Shown piece by piece: positions 9,095-18,045 of a stretch of DNA of 44,382 nt; positions within the stretch are counted from its first letter, which is position 1, and each line of letters starts with the position of its first letter. The notes under the pieces were generated by a model. That model did no database searches. It saw nothing but the letters and a program-made list of their open reading frames with translations, and had not been told where the DNA came from. This DNA comes from Parashewanella hymeniacidonis (GTDB taxonomy: Bacteria; Pseudomonadota; Gammaproteobacteria; Enterobacterales; Shewanellaceae): positions 1 through 44,382 of the forward strand of contig NZ_JAFEUN010000026.1 of assembly GCF_016900895.1 (NCBI RefSeq). The letters run 5' to 3'. A program made the translations under genes and the position numbers.

Positions 9095-10603
9095 ATGAAA
9101 TCATGGAATCTTGCTTGTTCAGCATCCAAGCACAGAATGACGGCAGTGGTTGTGGCAATAGCGACAATGCTATATGTCAGTCATTCTAATGCCGAACAAA
9201 CTCAGAATAAGCCTAAGACTAAGAGCTGTTATTTAAAAGGCATTTCTGATCGCTTGCAGTGTGGCAAGTTATCTGTGCCAGAAAACCCTAATAACGTTCA
9301 AGGTAAAAAGATTGATGTGCACTTCGCTATTTTACCAGCCGTTAAGAATACTCATCCCCAAGAAGCAATGCTTGCCATTGCGGGCGGCCCCGGTCAGTCC
9401 GCCATCGATAATGCTGCATTATTTGACAAAATATTAAGTGAGGTTCGTGAAAATCGTGACGTACTACTGATTGACCAACGTGGTACTGGACGATCGAACT
9501 TATTGAACTGTGATGAACAAAATTTGAATGCGCTTTCTTATAACGACGATGACATCGATATGGTTGCTGAGACTCAAAAATGCCTCAATAGCATTCATGA
9601 CGAAAGCGACATCACACAATATACCAGTGACATTGCACTTAAAGACTTTGATGCAATTCGTGCACATTTAGGTTATCAAAAATTACATGTTTATGGCGTT
9701 TCTTACGGAACACGTATGGCTCAGTTGTACATGCGCCATTACTCGCAGAATCTGGCTACTGTCACATTAGATGGCGTAGTACCGATGCAGCATAGCGTAT
9801 TATCCATTGGTGAAGTCATCGATCGTGCCGTTAAGTTGCTCATGAAAGATTGCCAAGAATCACAAAATTGCCACCAGGCCTTCCCTAACCTTGAGCAAGA
9901 TCTTCAACGCGTTTCTCAACGTTTAAAAGACACACCTTTCGCTGGTAAAGTTTCTGACCCGTACACGGGTGAACAAACGGATTTACTCTTAACCCAAAGT
10001 AAATTTTTAGGCAGCGTTCGTCTGGCGTTATATAGCACCAGCACGCGCGCTTTATTGCCATATGCCATTCATCAAGCGACTAAAGAAAACTACCAACCGA
10101 TTTTGGGACTTTATTCATTGACTGTCGGCGGCCTAGATTTAGCATTGGGTATGCATTCATCGATTGTTTGTGCTGAAGATCTCCCTAGAGTAACAACCGC
10201 TATGCGTGATAAAGCAGATAGCAGCTTCTTTGGCTCGACCATGCTCGATTCAATAGAGCAAACCTGTAGTGTATGGAACATGCCAGCAGTGAATGCTGAT
10301 TTTTCAGCGCCAATCATGAGTGATATTCCGACTCTGTTACTCTCAGGTGAAATAGACCCCGCAACCCCACCAGCTTGGGGAGACTTAGCAACAGAAAAGC
10401 TGACTAACTATCAACACTTTGTTGCACCTTATGCGACTCATGGCGTTGCTGCACAATCTTGTGGTCATCAATTGATTGCCGATCTCGTGAAATCTGGTTC
10501 AGTTAAAGAGCTCGACGGTAAATGCCTTGATAAAGACGTACGCCGTAGCTTCTATCTTAATGCCAGCAGTGTTGAAGTATTCACAAACAAAGGTGAAAAA
10601 TAA
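9095..10603 (+). CDS. Secreted alpha/beta hydrolase, tripeptidyl aminopeptidase (TAP)-like
   Basis: 502 residues. A hydrophobic segment at 15-30 ending near SNA looks like an N-terminal signal peptide. The oxyanion-hole motif GGPGQS is at 98-103, the nucleophile elbow GVSYG has Ser203, Asp421 lies in LLSGEIDPATPP and His449 in APYATHG, giving a complete Ser-Asp-His triad. This arrangement and length match the S33-type tripeptidyl aminopeptidase-like hydrolases that trim peptides outside the cytoplasm. It is followed after 3 bp by an ABC ATPase and its permease, so the three are almost certainly one transcript. A ribosome-binding site AAGGGA precedes the start. A link such as processing of an exported peptide is possible but is inference. 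Confidence 0.9.
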   Translation: MKSWNLACSASKHRMTAVVVAIATMLYVSHSNAEQTQNKPKTKSCYLKGISDRLQCGKLSVPENPNNVQGKKIDVHFAILPAVKNTHPQEAMLAIAGGPGQSAIDNAALFDKILSEVRENRDVLLIDQRGTGRSNLLNCDEQNLNALSYNDDDIDMVAETQKCLNSIHDESDITQYTSDIALKDFDAIRAHLGYQKLHVYGVSYGTRMAQLYMRHYSQNLATVTLDGVVPMQHSVLSIGEVIDRAVKLLMKDCQESQNCHQAFPNLEQDLQRVSQRLKDTPFAGKVSDPYTGEQTDLLLTQSKFLGSVRLALYSTSTRALLPYAIHQATKENYQPILGLYSLTVGGLDLALGMHSSIVCAEDLPRVTTAMRDKADSSFFGSTMLDSIEQTCSVWNMPAVNADFSAPIMSDIPTLLLSGEIDPATPPAWGDLATEKLTNYQHFVAPYATHGVAAQSCGHQLIADLVKSGSVKELDGKCLDKDVRRSFYLNASSVEVFTNKGEK

Positions 10604-10606
10604 ATC

Positions 10607-11341
10607 ATGATTAACGTTTCTAACTTAAAAAAGAAAATTGGTGATGTTCAAGCACTCGATGATTTAAGTTTTACTGCCGAAAACGGTCAAATCACAGGGT
10701 TATTAGGCCCTAACGGTGCAGGTAAAACAACCTGTCTACGCACGTTATTTGGTTTACTGAAAGCGGATGAAGGTTTTGCAGAGATTGAAAACATTAACGT
10801 TGCTACAGATCCTATTGCCGCTAAGCAGCAGCTCGGTTTGTTCCCTGATCCTTTTGGTCTTTATGAACGCTTAACCCCAAGAGAATACATTCAGTATTAC
10901 GCTGAGCTCAGTGGTTTATCGTCAACTGAAGCCAAACTCGCCACGACTGACGTGATCACACAGTTAAGCCTTGAAGATATTGCGGATCGCCGTTGTAAAG
11001 GCTTTTCACAAGGTCAACGTATGAAGACCGCATTGGCACAAGCCATTGTTCATAAACCAAGTAACATCATCCTCGACGAACCGACTCGTGGTCTCGATGT
11101 AATGAGTACACGTCAATTGCGTGATTGTTTACAAGCATTAAAAGCGCAAGGTCATTGTGTTTTATTTTCAAGTCATGTGATGCAAGAAGTCGCCGCTCTG
11201 TGTGACAAAGTCATTGTCATGGCAAAAGGAAAAGTGGTCGCCGAAGGCAGTCCGCAAGAGCTTTGCCAAATCACAGGAAAAGAATCACTCGAAGATGCGT
11301 TTATTGCGCTCATCGGAACGGATGAAGGAATTGCAGCCTAA
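10607..11341 (+). CDS. ABC exporter ATP-binding protein, NatA-like
   Basis: 244 residues. Walker A GPNGAGKT is at 34-41, the signature motif appears as FSQGQRMK near 138, Walker B as IILDEPTRGLD, and the switch His is in LFSSHVMQE. This is the NatA/CcmA type of ATPase used by ABC-2 exporters. It begins 3 bp after the hydrolase stop and its stop codon overlaps the permease start by one base (TAATG), so the genes are translationally coupled. In NatAB systems the complex exports sodium, but many relatives move other substrates, so no substrate is claimed. Confidence 0.92.
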   Translation: MINVSNLKKKIGDVQALDDLSFTAENGQITGLLGPNGAGKTTCLRTLFGLLKADEGFAEIENINVATDPIAAKQQLGLFPDPFGLYERLTPREYIQYYAELSGLSSTEAKLATTDVITQLSLEDIADRRCKGFSQGQRMKTALAQAIVHKPSNIILDEPTRGLDVMSTRQLRDCLQALKAQGHCVLFSSHVMQEVAALCDKVIVMAKGKVVAEGSPQELCQITGKESLEDAFIALIGTDEGIAA

Positions 11342-12474
11342 TGAACATGTTAAACACATTAATCAAAAAAGAACTCATCGATGCCATTCGCGATAAGCGT
11401 TCCGTCATGGCGGGTTTGTATTATGCCCTCGGTTCGCCACTGCTCATGGCAGGATTATTTATTGTGATCATTGGTCAAATGTCCAGTCCAGAAGATCTTA
11501 ATATCAACATCAAGAATCCTGAGGGTGCCCCCGATCTTGTGCGCTTTTTAGATAACGCAGGGATCACCCACTCTGAAGATGAAAAACGTAAAGACATCAC
11601 GCTCGTGATCAGTGATGAATATGCAAAGAGCATGTCACAAGGTCAACCAGCCGAAGTCATCATCATTGCAGATACTTCAGAGCAGAAGCTGCAATCATCG
11701 ATTCGCAGACTCAAAAGAAACTTGCAAGTCTATAGCGGTGAAATGGGCAGTTTGCGATTGATTGCTCGTGGTATCAACCCAAGTATTGTGCAGCCATTAA
11801 GTGTTCAAGTTGAAGATCAATCCACCTCAGACTCTAAAGGCAGCTTTATTCTGAGAATGGCCATATTTATGATGCTTTACGCTGTATTTATTTCGGGAAT
11901 GAATCTCGCTATTGATACCAGCGCAGGCGAACGTGAACGTAATTCTCTTGCTTTATTGCTAAGCCATCCGCTTACGACAGGTCAAATTGTTATGTCGAAA
12001 ATTGCGGCAGTCTCGATTTTCGCTTTGGGTGGCTTACTGCTGACCTTAATTGTATCTAAATTTGCCTATCCATTGGTGCCTTGGGAAGAAATGGGGTTCA
12101 GTATCAATTTCAGTTTTGAGTTCATGGCTCTCATGTTGATTGTTTCTATACCTGTGGCTTTAATGGCGGCGACACTACAACTGTTCGTCTCATTCTTGTC
12201 AAAAACCTTTAAAGAAGCGCAGTCATACTTGTCATTAGTCCTTATTGCACCCGCAATGGTATCAATGGCAGCGGCTTACAATATTGCACCTGAAGTCTTC
12301 CAGTGGCTGCCATTATCAGGGCAGCAACAAGCCATGACCTCATTCATTCGAGGAAATGGTTTGCCGATTCAAAAATTGCTGGCATCGACTGGCGCTACGC
12401 TCGCCATTGCTGCGGCATTGTGGTTCGGTATGAAACAATCGCTCAAGAGCGAAAAAATTGTATTTGGATTGTAA
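11341..12474 (+). CDS. ABC-2 type permease, NatB-like
   Basis: 377 residues with the layout of NatB/YhaP-type permeases: one membrane helix near the N-terminus (about 24-46), a ~130-residue extracytoplasmic domain, then at least five helices from about 178 to the end. The segment DTSAGERERNSLALLLSHPL is the conserved cytoplasmic loop that contacts the ATPase in this family. It is coupled by a one-base overlap to the NatA-like ATPase and follows a secreted peptidase-like hydrolase. A short leader and the PspB-like gene follow on the same strand. Confidence 0.9.
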   Translation: MNMLNTLIKKELIDAIRDKRSVMAGLYYALGSPLLMAGLFIVIIGQMSSPEDLNINIKNPEGAPDLVRFLDNAGITHSEDEKRKDITLVISDEYAKSMSQGQPAEVIIIADTSEQKLQSSIRRLKRNLQVYSGEMGSLRLIARGINPSIVQPLSVQVEDQSTSDSKGSFILRMAIFMMLYAVFISGMNLAIDTSAGERERNSLALLLSHPLTTGQIVMSKIAAVSIFALGGLLLTLIVSKFAYPLVPWEEMGFSINFSFEFMALMLIVSIPVALMAATLQLFVSFLSKTFKEAQSYLSLVLIAPAMVSMAAAYNIAPEVFQWLPLSGQQQAMTSFIRGNGLPIQKLLASTGATLAIAAALWFGMKQSLKSEKIVFGL

Positions 12475-12528
12475 TAAGACGTTGTGCCGCTCTGTATGGG
12501 TGGCACACAAAAATGGAGAGCGATAATT

Positions 12529-13031
12529 ATGGACGATAATACGACACTGGTACTTATTTTTGCCGTCATCTTTGGGTGTGAAGCTTTATCCCGGCATTTA
12601 AGAACCAAACAAGCAACAGCTAAACAAAAGCAGAGTAACTTAGCTTTAGAAGCCGAAATTCAGCAACTTAATGCTAATCAAACTCAATTGATTGAACGGA
12701 TTCAGACTATATACCCATACCTGAAGATGCTCGATTTCAGCGAGAATGCACAACTTGTTAATCAAGACGACAGTGTGCGGCAATAGTGAGCTATTGTTAG
12801 CACTGGCAACGAAGAGTAACACGCTGTGCAACTCGCACTTCGTGGACTTCTCAGCGCCAATTCTTCTTTGTTACATTAGCTCGAAAGAATCCCGATTCCT
12901 TCGCTAATGCGCCTCAAAGAATTGGCGCTGAAAAAGTCCTGAAACATGCATCTTCAAGTATCATGGGTATAGAAGCCATTGTCACCAATGATGGTTATCA
13001 ATTGAAGCAGGAAGTGAAGAAGTTAGCCTGA
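12529..13031 (+). pseudogene. PspB-like small membrane protein gene interrupted by a MITE
   Basis: The start is ATG at 12529 after GGAGAG. The frame codes for a membrane helix (about 5-20) and a coiled coil ending LIERIQTI at codon 61, where MITE copy 2 enters. After the element, from 12972, the frame continues as EAIVTNDGYQLKQEVKKLA to TGA at 13029-13031. Deleting the element and one TA joins the two parts in frame into an 80-residue protein. Its helix plus coiled coil ending in RIQTIEAIVT resembles PspB-type proteins (RI-x-LE-x-I). As it stands, translation runs into the element and stops at 12786, so a chimeric 85-residue protein without the original tail could be made. Confidence 0.8.
12712..12969 (+). 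mobile_element. MITE copy 2 (258 bp, TA target duplication)
   Basis: Same family and orientation as copy 1. It is five bases shorter: three bases are missing from the left terminal repeat and two from the centre. TA flanks it at 12710-12711 and 12970-12971. It has split the PspB-like gene, and the empty site can be reconstructed exactly. With copy 1 it forms direct repeats bracketing the hydrolase/NatA/NatB genes. Confidence 0.92.
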
Positions 13032-13035
13032 ACAT

Positions 13036-13068
13036 AAAAAGCTAAGCAACCTCGTTGCTTAGCTTTTT
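13036..13068. terminator. Bidirectional intrinsic terminator
   Basis: AAAAAGCTAAGCAAC (13036-13050) and its perfect complement GTTGCTTAGCTTTTT (13054-13068) form a 15-bp stem with a 3-nt loop. The A and T runs give a U-tract on both strands. It ends the hydrolase/NatAB/PspB operon on the plus strand and the lipoprotein operon on the minus strand. Confidence 0.93.
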
Positions 13069-13082
13069 ATTAAACGAAAGAA

Positions 13083-13745
13083 TTATTGTTTTACTTTTCT
13101 TTCTAATACGGCAACGTCTTTTTGATCTAGTGCGTGCCTTGGATGGTATTTACCTACAGGCATCGTATGAATTATTTGACCGTTAACTGCTCTCGCTACA
13201 GGCACATAGTCCTGGTTTGCCGTTTGAATTGCCGTCGCAATTAAATTCAACAATCCATTACCAGTGTTTCCAGACGTATCATAAACAATCGTTGAATCAT
13301 AAAACCAAACTCTTTGTTTGCTTTGTGTGGAAAAGAGCTCAATCTTCGCTGAAACCGTAACATTTCCGGCTAACACATTATAATTAGTATCCCACTGCTT
13401 TAACGTCACAAAAAGAACCGTATCTACACCAAACAGCTCTTTATACTTATCTAGGGGTACTTGGGCTGCTTGCGCACCATCAGAAATCCCTTCTCTAGCA
13501 AGAAACTTCTGTGTATATGGCACAGATAATACGTAATAACCAGCCTCAGCCAATGGGTAAGCCACTGTCGTAGAATACAAATTAATGGCATCAGCTGCGG
13601 TGGTATTATTGATAGCAGGCACAACCAGTACTGATACAGGCTTTTCGTTATACACTTTTGGGAAAGCTTCTTCTTTTGTAATGTATTTTGGTGCCTGACA
13701 ACCAGTCAGAAATAGCGCCATGACCAAGAATAAAATCCGTTTCAT
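13083..13745 (-). CDS. DUF799 (GNA1162-type) lipoprotein
   Basis: 220 residues with a lipoprotein signal: lipobox LTGC with Cys16. The body begins KPVSVLVVPAINNTTAADA and continues with a TolB-N/CsgG-like alpha/beta pattern, as in the DUF799 family whose Neisseria member GNA1162 is a surface-associated lipoprotein. It is the last gene of a four-lipoprotein operon with a CsgG-like protein, a small unknown and a DUF4810 protein. That gene set recurs together in proteobacteria, which points to an outer-membrane complex of unknown function. It lies 2 bp after the DUF4810 gene. Confidence 0.88.
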   Translation of the reverse strand: MKRILFLVMALFLTGCQAPKYITKEEAFPKVYNEKPVSVLVVPAINNTTAADAINLYSTTVAYPLAEAGYYVLSVPYTQKFLAREGISDGAQAAQVPLDKYKELFGVDTVLFVTLKQWDTNYNVLAGNVTVSAKIELFSTQSKQRVWFYDSTIVYDTSGNTGNGLLNLIATAIQTANQDYVPVARAVNGQIIHTMPVGKYHPRHALDQKDVAVLERKVKQ

Positions 13746-13747
13746 TG

Positions 13748-14098
13748 TTATAGACTCCCAATTTCTCTCATTGCTAATTTAACTGCAGTCTTTGACTCAG
13801 GAAAAAGCTCTGTCTCTTTAGCAAGGTGTGCTTTTGCGACATCTAAATTACCTGTTTCAGCTTCCATCATTGCCAACTCATAATGAATGCCAGGTGCGAC
13901 TTTCTTATTTTTCTCTGCTGCAGTAGTGATGATATTCTTTAGTTCATCCATGTGAGCTTTTTTAGTTTCGTCTGTAGGCTCTTTCGTATAATTATAAAGC
14001 GTATGATTATAGTCACCCCAATGGTATAAGGTATTGGTCGCCTTACAACCGACAAGTCCGATAGCTAAAATCATGAATGCGATTGTTTTTAATTTCAT
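13748..14098 (-). CDS. DUF4810 lipoprotein
   Basis: 116 residues with lipobox GLVGC (Cys18). The mature part begins with the YHWGDYNHTLYNY block typical of DUF4810, followed by helices that resemble tetratricopeptide-like pairs (HYELAMMEAETGNLDVAKAH). It overlaps the preceding gene by 4 bp and is followed after 2 bp by the DUF799 gene. The helical-repeat character suggests a scaffold partner for the CsgG-like and DUF799 lipoproteins; no biochemical role is known to me. Confidence 0.88.
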   Translation of the reverse strand: MKLKTIAFMILAIGLVGCKATNTLYHWGDYNHTLYNYTKEPTDETKKAHMDELKNIITTAAEKNKKVAPGIHYELAMMEAETGNLDVAKAHLAKETELFPESKTAVKLAMREIGSL

Positions 14099-14427
14099 GG
14101 TACTTTCACCTCAAAAACATTTGAATTAGAGACATAAATCTTACGATTTACGATTAACGTTCCATCTCTTGAAACCTTGATAGAATGTGTGCCAGTCTCA
14201 ATAGGGAACCGAACAACCTCTTCATTATCAATTTCGAATGCGTCTATCTTGTCTTCTGAAATCAAAACAGGCGTCTGATTATCAACGCTAACTGTCGTTC
14301 CCCAAAAATTACCAGAAAACTGAATGAAGGCGCCTTCAGCTGTTTGCGTAGAAGCCTTATAACTCGAACCGCAACCAACAATTAAAATCATTAAAATAGC
14401 TGAACAGAAGTACTTAAGTGTTTTCAT
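14095..14427 (-). CDS. Small lipoprotein of the CsgG/DUF4810/DUF799 operon
   Basis: 110 residues with lipobox IVGC at Cys19, so probably lipid-anchored. The remainder is predicted beta-rich: a strand pattern around FSGNFWGTTVSVDNQTP and then a PEGA-like block GTHSIKVSRDGTLIVNRKIY. PEGA-like modules are small beta sandwiches at cell envelopes; the match here is by eye. It starts 3 bp after the CsgG-like gene and overlaps the DUF4810 gene by 4 bp. Confidence 0.75.
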   Translation of the reverse strand: MKTLKYFCSAILMILIVGCGSSYKASTQTAEGAFIQFSGNFWGTTVSVDNQTPVLISEDKIDAFEIDNEEVVRFPIETGTHSIKVSRDGTLIVNRKIYVSNSNVFEVKVP

Positions 14428-14430
14428 TCT

Positions 14431-15456
14431 TTACTCCTTTTCCCTTACGATATAGTCCATTAATTTATCTTTATTCACGGCTCCTGAAATTACCGTTGCC
14501 ATACTTAATTCGTTCTCACCTTTTCCCGAAAAAGCAATCACTTGAACTTCCGCAACTTTTTTACCTGGTAATTCAACGAGCATTCCTGTTTGCGGGTTCT
14601 TGACTTGCTTACCCTTCACTAAAACATCAAACGTATCGTTTTTCTGTATCCCTTGCTTTTTCCCACCAGACATAAAATAGGTACCACTGTCTTCTGCGAG
14701 TAAATATGACTGCCAAGGTGCATCGAGTAAATTTTCCATTACATTGGAAACAAGCTTAGAAATGGCTGCAGATAAAGCATTGTCGTCAAGTTGTGCATCA
14801 TAACCAGCGGTTTTACCCACGCCTAAAGTGCGACTTGCTTCAGATGTTGCTTCACCAGAAGCCTCTTGAGAAAAGACGACCTGCTTAGTTTTCGTGTTCA
14901 CAAGGCGAATATTGACGGTGACTTTAGCTTTTTGAATCTTATTTCGAGAAAAAACACCAACGTCACTGGTCGTTGCTCTGCCATACTCAGATACTGAACC
15001 AATAATTAAATAATCCGCTCTTGGTGACATACTTTCAGTCTTATGGACCGATTTTTGACTACCAAAAACCGTGGTTTTTTTGCCATTCTTCTCTGTTGTT
15101 TCAATTACTGCATTTGATAACTCTGGCTGCATCTCTTGATCTACGAGGGCTGCATCGGTTCTCTCAAGAACAATGAACTTTCCAGAATCAGTTAAGCGCG
15201 CACTTAAAATATCACTCGCTTGTTTTCCAATTCGGTTGTTATTCCGATCGAGTAAAAAACTATTTCCACGTTTTGTTTCATCTGAAAATCGAGCAATCGC
15301 CACTACTCGTTTTAGTCCTTTCTGATCTGGCTGAGCTAATGTTTTACTCACTTGAGGTTGGTTACTGAGGGGCTTGTTTACTTTAGGTTTGGTTGAGCTA
15401 ACACAACCCACAGTAATAAGTAGAGGAACAGCGCACATTATATATTTAAGTTTCAT
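14431..15456 (-). CDS. CsgG/HfaB-like outer-membrane lipoprotein
   Basis: 341 residues with a lipobox ending in Cys18 (LITVGC). From about residue 48 the sequence VVAIARFSDETKRGNS, NRIGKQASDILSARL and FIVLERTD reproduces the CsgG-family N-terminal domain, with YLIIGSVSEYGR and ISKLVSNVMENLL further on. CsgG forms a nonameric secretion pore for curli subunits; HfaB anchors holdfast. This protein is longer than CsgG (about 277) because of a C-terminal beta-rich domain (about 250-341). There are no csgA/B/E/F genes here, so curli export is not implied. It heads the four-lipoprotein operon. Confidence 0.88.
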   Translation of the reverse strand: MKLKYIMCAVPLLITVGCVSSTKPKVNKPLSNQPQVSKTLAQPDQKGLKRVVAIARFSDETKRGNSFLLDRNNNRIGKQASDILSARLTDSGKFIVLERTDAALVDQEMQPELSNAVIETTEKNGKKTTVFGSQKSVHKTESMSPRADYLIIGSVSEYGRATTSDVGVFSRNKIQKAKVTVNIRLVNTKTKQVVFSQEASGEATSEASRTLGVGKTAGYDAQLDDNALSAAISKLVSNVMENLLDAPWQSYLLAEDSGTYFMSGGKKQGIQKNDTFDVLVKGKQVKNPQTGMLVELPGKKVAEVQVIAFSGKGENELSMATVISGAVNKDKLMDYIVREKE

Positions 15457-15671
15457 TCATCACGTCTCCTTCGCAATTTCGACACAAATTGTAACACCGA
15501 CAACTTAAATAGAACAGGAATCCGTATAAGCAAGTCATTATGCATATACGAATCAAATAAGCTCGCCCAAAACTGATTTTAAAGTTAAAAACATTGCATA
15601 AAAAATCTTTCAATGTTACATTCCGCAACCTGAATAAATACTTACTAATTTTAATTTTTTATGAGGCAGAA

Positions 15672-17912
15672 ATGAAGTTTCAAAATCGTCGTTCTTCTAT
15701 GGCAGTTGTTATCTCTGGTATTCTTGGTTCATCAAGTTTCTCTTCTCCAGTAATGGCTGAGGAATTTGCTGGCATTGAGCGCATTCAGGTTACAGCTTCT
15801 CGACGATTGACTTCAGTGGAAGACTTGCCATACAACATCAGCGTTTCGGATAGTGACAGTCTTGCAAAAGCAGGAATCACCGATCAAGCTGAACTTGGTT
15901 TAACCATTCCAGGATTGACTGTTGTTGATACTGGAGCGCGTAACGATTCACCTATGATGATCCGTGGTTTATCTGTAGACGAACTGTCAGCGAATGATGG
16001 TGGCGGCAATGGCGGCACAGTGTCGGTTTATATCAATGACACACCGATGCTGGTTGATCTAAGCCTGCTCGATATCAATCGAGTCGAAGTATTGAGAGGC
16101 CCGCAAGGGACACTTTATGGTGCGGGTTCTTTGGGGGGTACTCTTAAGTACATTTTAAATCAACCGGAGTTGGACGAAAACTCGCTATCGGTCTCAAGCA
16201 GACTATCCCATATTGATCACAGTAGTGGCTTAAGCCAAGAGTATCAGGCCATTGGAAATCTCGCTGTTATCGAGGATAAACTAGCCATAAGGTTAGCCTA
16301 TAACTGGACTGAAGATCAGGGTTTCATTGATTACACAGAGGTACTTTCTGATCCACAGCAAGATGTGAATAAAGAAAACACCAAAAATATCAAATTAGCG
16401 TTAGCTTATTCATTTAATGATGAAATCTTAGCCACCTTAACTCATATTCAACAACAACAGAAAGTCGGAGGCCGCCAGGCTGTTAACTCTGAGTTTACTG
16501 GCAGCAAGTTTGCCAATGCCGCACGGTTTATCGAACCTGCGGATAAGGATGTCACCATGGATACTCTGGAAATCAGTTGGCAAGGTGATGCATACCGTAT
16601 CGTTTCATCAAGCAGTTACAGTCAGCTCAAGGATCTCGGACAACGAGATCAAACCGATTTACTGACCACCTCAATTTGGCCCGGTTACGGTGACTACGAA
16701 GATTTTAGGGCTTATACCCGTGATACAACAGATAACAGTAACTTTGTACAAGAGCTCAGATTGCAGTATGACGACTCCGATCTAATCAACTGGACGGTTG
16801 GTTTATACTATGCAAACGAAGACAATAACGGTCAATCCATCGAATTTACTCCCGGCTATCCAGAGTATCTTGGTTTAGAACGCCCAGACAATATCGAATA
16901 TTATTCCGATGCCTCAGAGAAGGTCATTGAAAAAGCCCTCTTTGGCGAATTAACGTGGTTTGTGACTGACGACTGGAATTTAACGTTAGGAGCCAGATTT
17001 TTCGACCTTGAACAATCTTCTTATCAATGTCTGGATTTCCCAATTGATGAAGGGATGGCAGGTGATGAATTTAGTTTTGAATGCAGTAATGGCGCGGGCA
17101 GTAACCAAGATTCTATTTTTAAGTTCAGTTCATTTTATGAAGTGACTGATGACTTTAACTTTTATCTTACGATGTCTGAAGGTTTCAGACGTGGCGGTTC
17201 AAATGGTGTTCCCGAAGGCGGTCAAGTTGATTTCACAGAAGATGAGAAAAGCTTTGATCCGGATTCAGTAACCAACTATGAGCTCGGTTGGCATGCCACC
17301 ATGTTTGATAATAGCTTAGCCATTAATGGTAGTCTGTATCATATTGATTGGACAGATCTTCAACTCTCAGGAAAAACGTCTGAAGGCGCAATTCCAATTA
17401 CCGTTAATGGTGGCAGTGCCACGTCACAGGGACTGGAGTTGGAAAGTGTTTGGGTACCGATTTCAGGACTTCAAATCACAGCCGGCTATGCCTATACCAG
17501 AACCAAGTTATCTGAAGATGCCCCATCACTTGATGGTTTCAATGGCGATCATGTTCCCGGTGTACCCACCCATGAAGGCAGCATTACTGCAAGCTTTGAG
17601 CATAGCTTAGGCCACGACTGGAATGCGCAATGGTTTGCTGGATTATTCATGAAAAGCTCTGTGACGACGAGAGTGAATAGTCTGGTCGGGACTAAGAATG
17701 AAGATAACCAAACGTTAGCAGGCTTTGGGATTGTTAATTCATCCGTTAAATTCACTAAAAATCAATGGGGCTTGAGACTATTTGCTAACAACCTACTGAA
17801 TAAATATGCCATTGTCGGCGCTAGAGGTAAACGTGATTATGGCGAACAAGGGCAACTGCTGTTTATCAACAAACCAAGAACAGTCGGAGTTGAGCTAAGT
17901 TACCAATTCTAA
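15672..17912 (+). CDS. TonB-dependent outer-membrane receptor
   Basis: Starting at the ATG at 15672 (preceded by GAGGCAG) the protein has 746 residues and a signal peptide ending near VMAEE; an upstream TTG at 15594 would put 26 extra residues in front and is unlikely. The plug domain contains ERIQVTASRR (TonB-box region), PGLTVVDTGAR and VEVLRGPQGTLYGAGSLGG. The barrel follows and ends in YQF, with the terminal Phe expected of outer-membrane proteins. It imports a ligand with energy from TonB-ExbBD. The overall type is like Shewanella/Alteromonas receptors with unknown substrates; no Fur box or partner transporter is visible. A broken small lipoprotein gene follows. Confidence 0.93.
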   Translation: MKFQNRRSSMAVVISGILGSSSFSSPVMAEEFAGIERIQVTASRRLTSVEDLPYNISVSDSDSLAKAGITDQAELGLTIPGLTVVDTGARNDSPMMIRGLSVDELSANDGGGNGGTVSVYINDTPMLVDLSLLDINRVEVLRGPQGTLYGAGSLGGTLKYILNQPELDENSLSVSSRLSHIDHSSGLSQEYQAIGNLAVIEDKLAIRLAYNWTEDQGFIDYTEVLSDPQQDVNKENTKNIKLALAYSFNDEILATLTHIQQQQKVGGRQAVNSEFTGSKFANAARFIEPADKDVTMDTLEISWQGDAYRIVSSSSYSQLKDLGQRDQTDLLTTSIWPGYGDYEDFRAYTRDTTDNSNFVQELRLQYDDSDLINWTVGLYYANEDNNGQSIEFTPGYPEYLGLERPDNIEYYSDASEKVIEKALFGELTWFVTDDWNLTLGARFFDLEQSSYQCLDFPIDEGMAGDEFSFECSNGAGSNQDSIFKFSSFYEVTDDFNFYLTMSEGFRRGGSNGVPEGGQVDFTEDEKSFDPDSVTNYELGWHATMFDNSLAINGSLYHIDWTDLQLSGKTSEGAIPITVNGGSATSQGLELESVWVPISGLQITAGYAYTRTKLSEDAPSLDGFNGDHVPGVPTHEGSITASFEHSLGHDWNAQWFAGLFMKSSVTTRVNSLVGTKNEDNQTLAGFGIVNSSVKFTKNQWGLRLFANNLLNKYAIVGARGKRDYGEQGQLLFINKPRTVGVELSYQF

Positions 17913-18045
17913 ATCCATTCGCAGAACAGATGCTCCTTGTCTATGACTAGCATCTGTTCTGCAAACCATATAATTTCATCTACGCTTATAGCTACCAACT
18001 CTGTCGGATTTATTTCATTAAAGCATTTGTCGAAGGAGTGACAGC

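Noticed and set aside
8811-9098. 95-codon open frame in and after MITE copy 1, and the similar 76-codon frame at 40908-41138
   Set aside because: Both lie in the repeated element, are shifted out of frame in copy 2, and lack a ribosome-binding site. They reflect repeat identity rather than a conserved protein.
12484-12528. Upstream GTG start for the PspB-like gene
   Set aside because: It would add 15 residues without a ribosome-binding site, whereas GGAGAG precedes the ATG at 12529.
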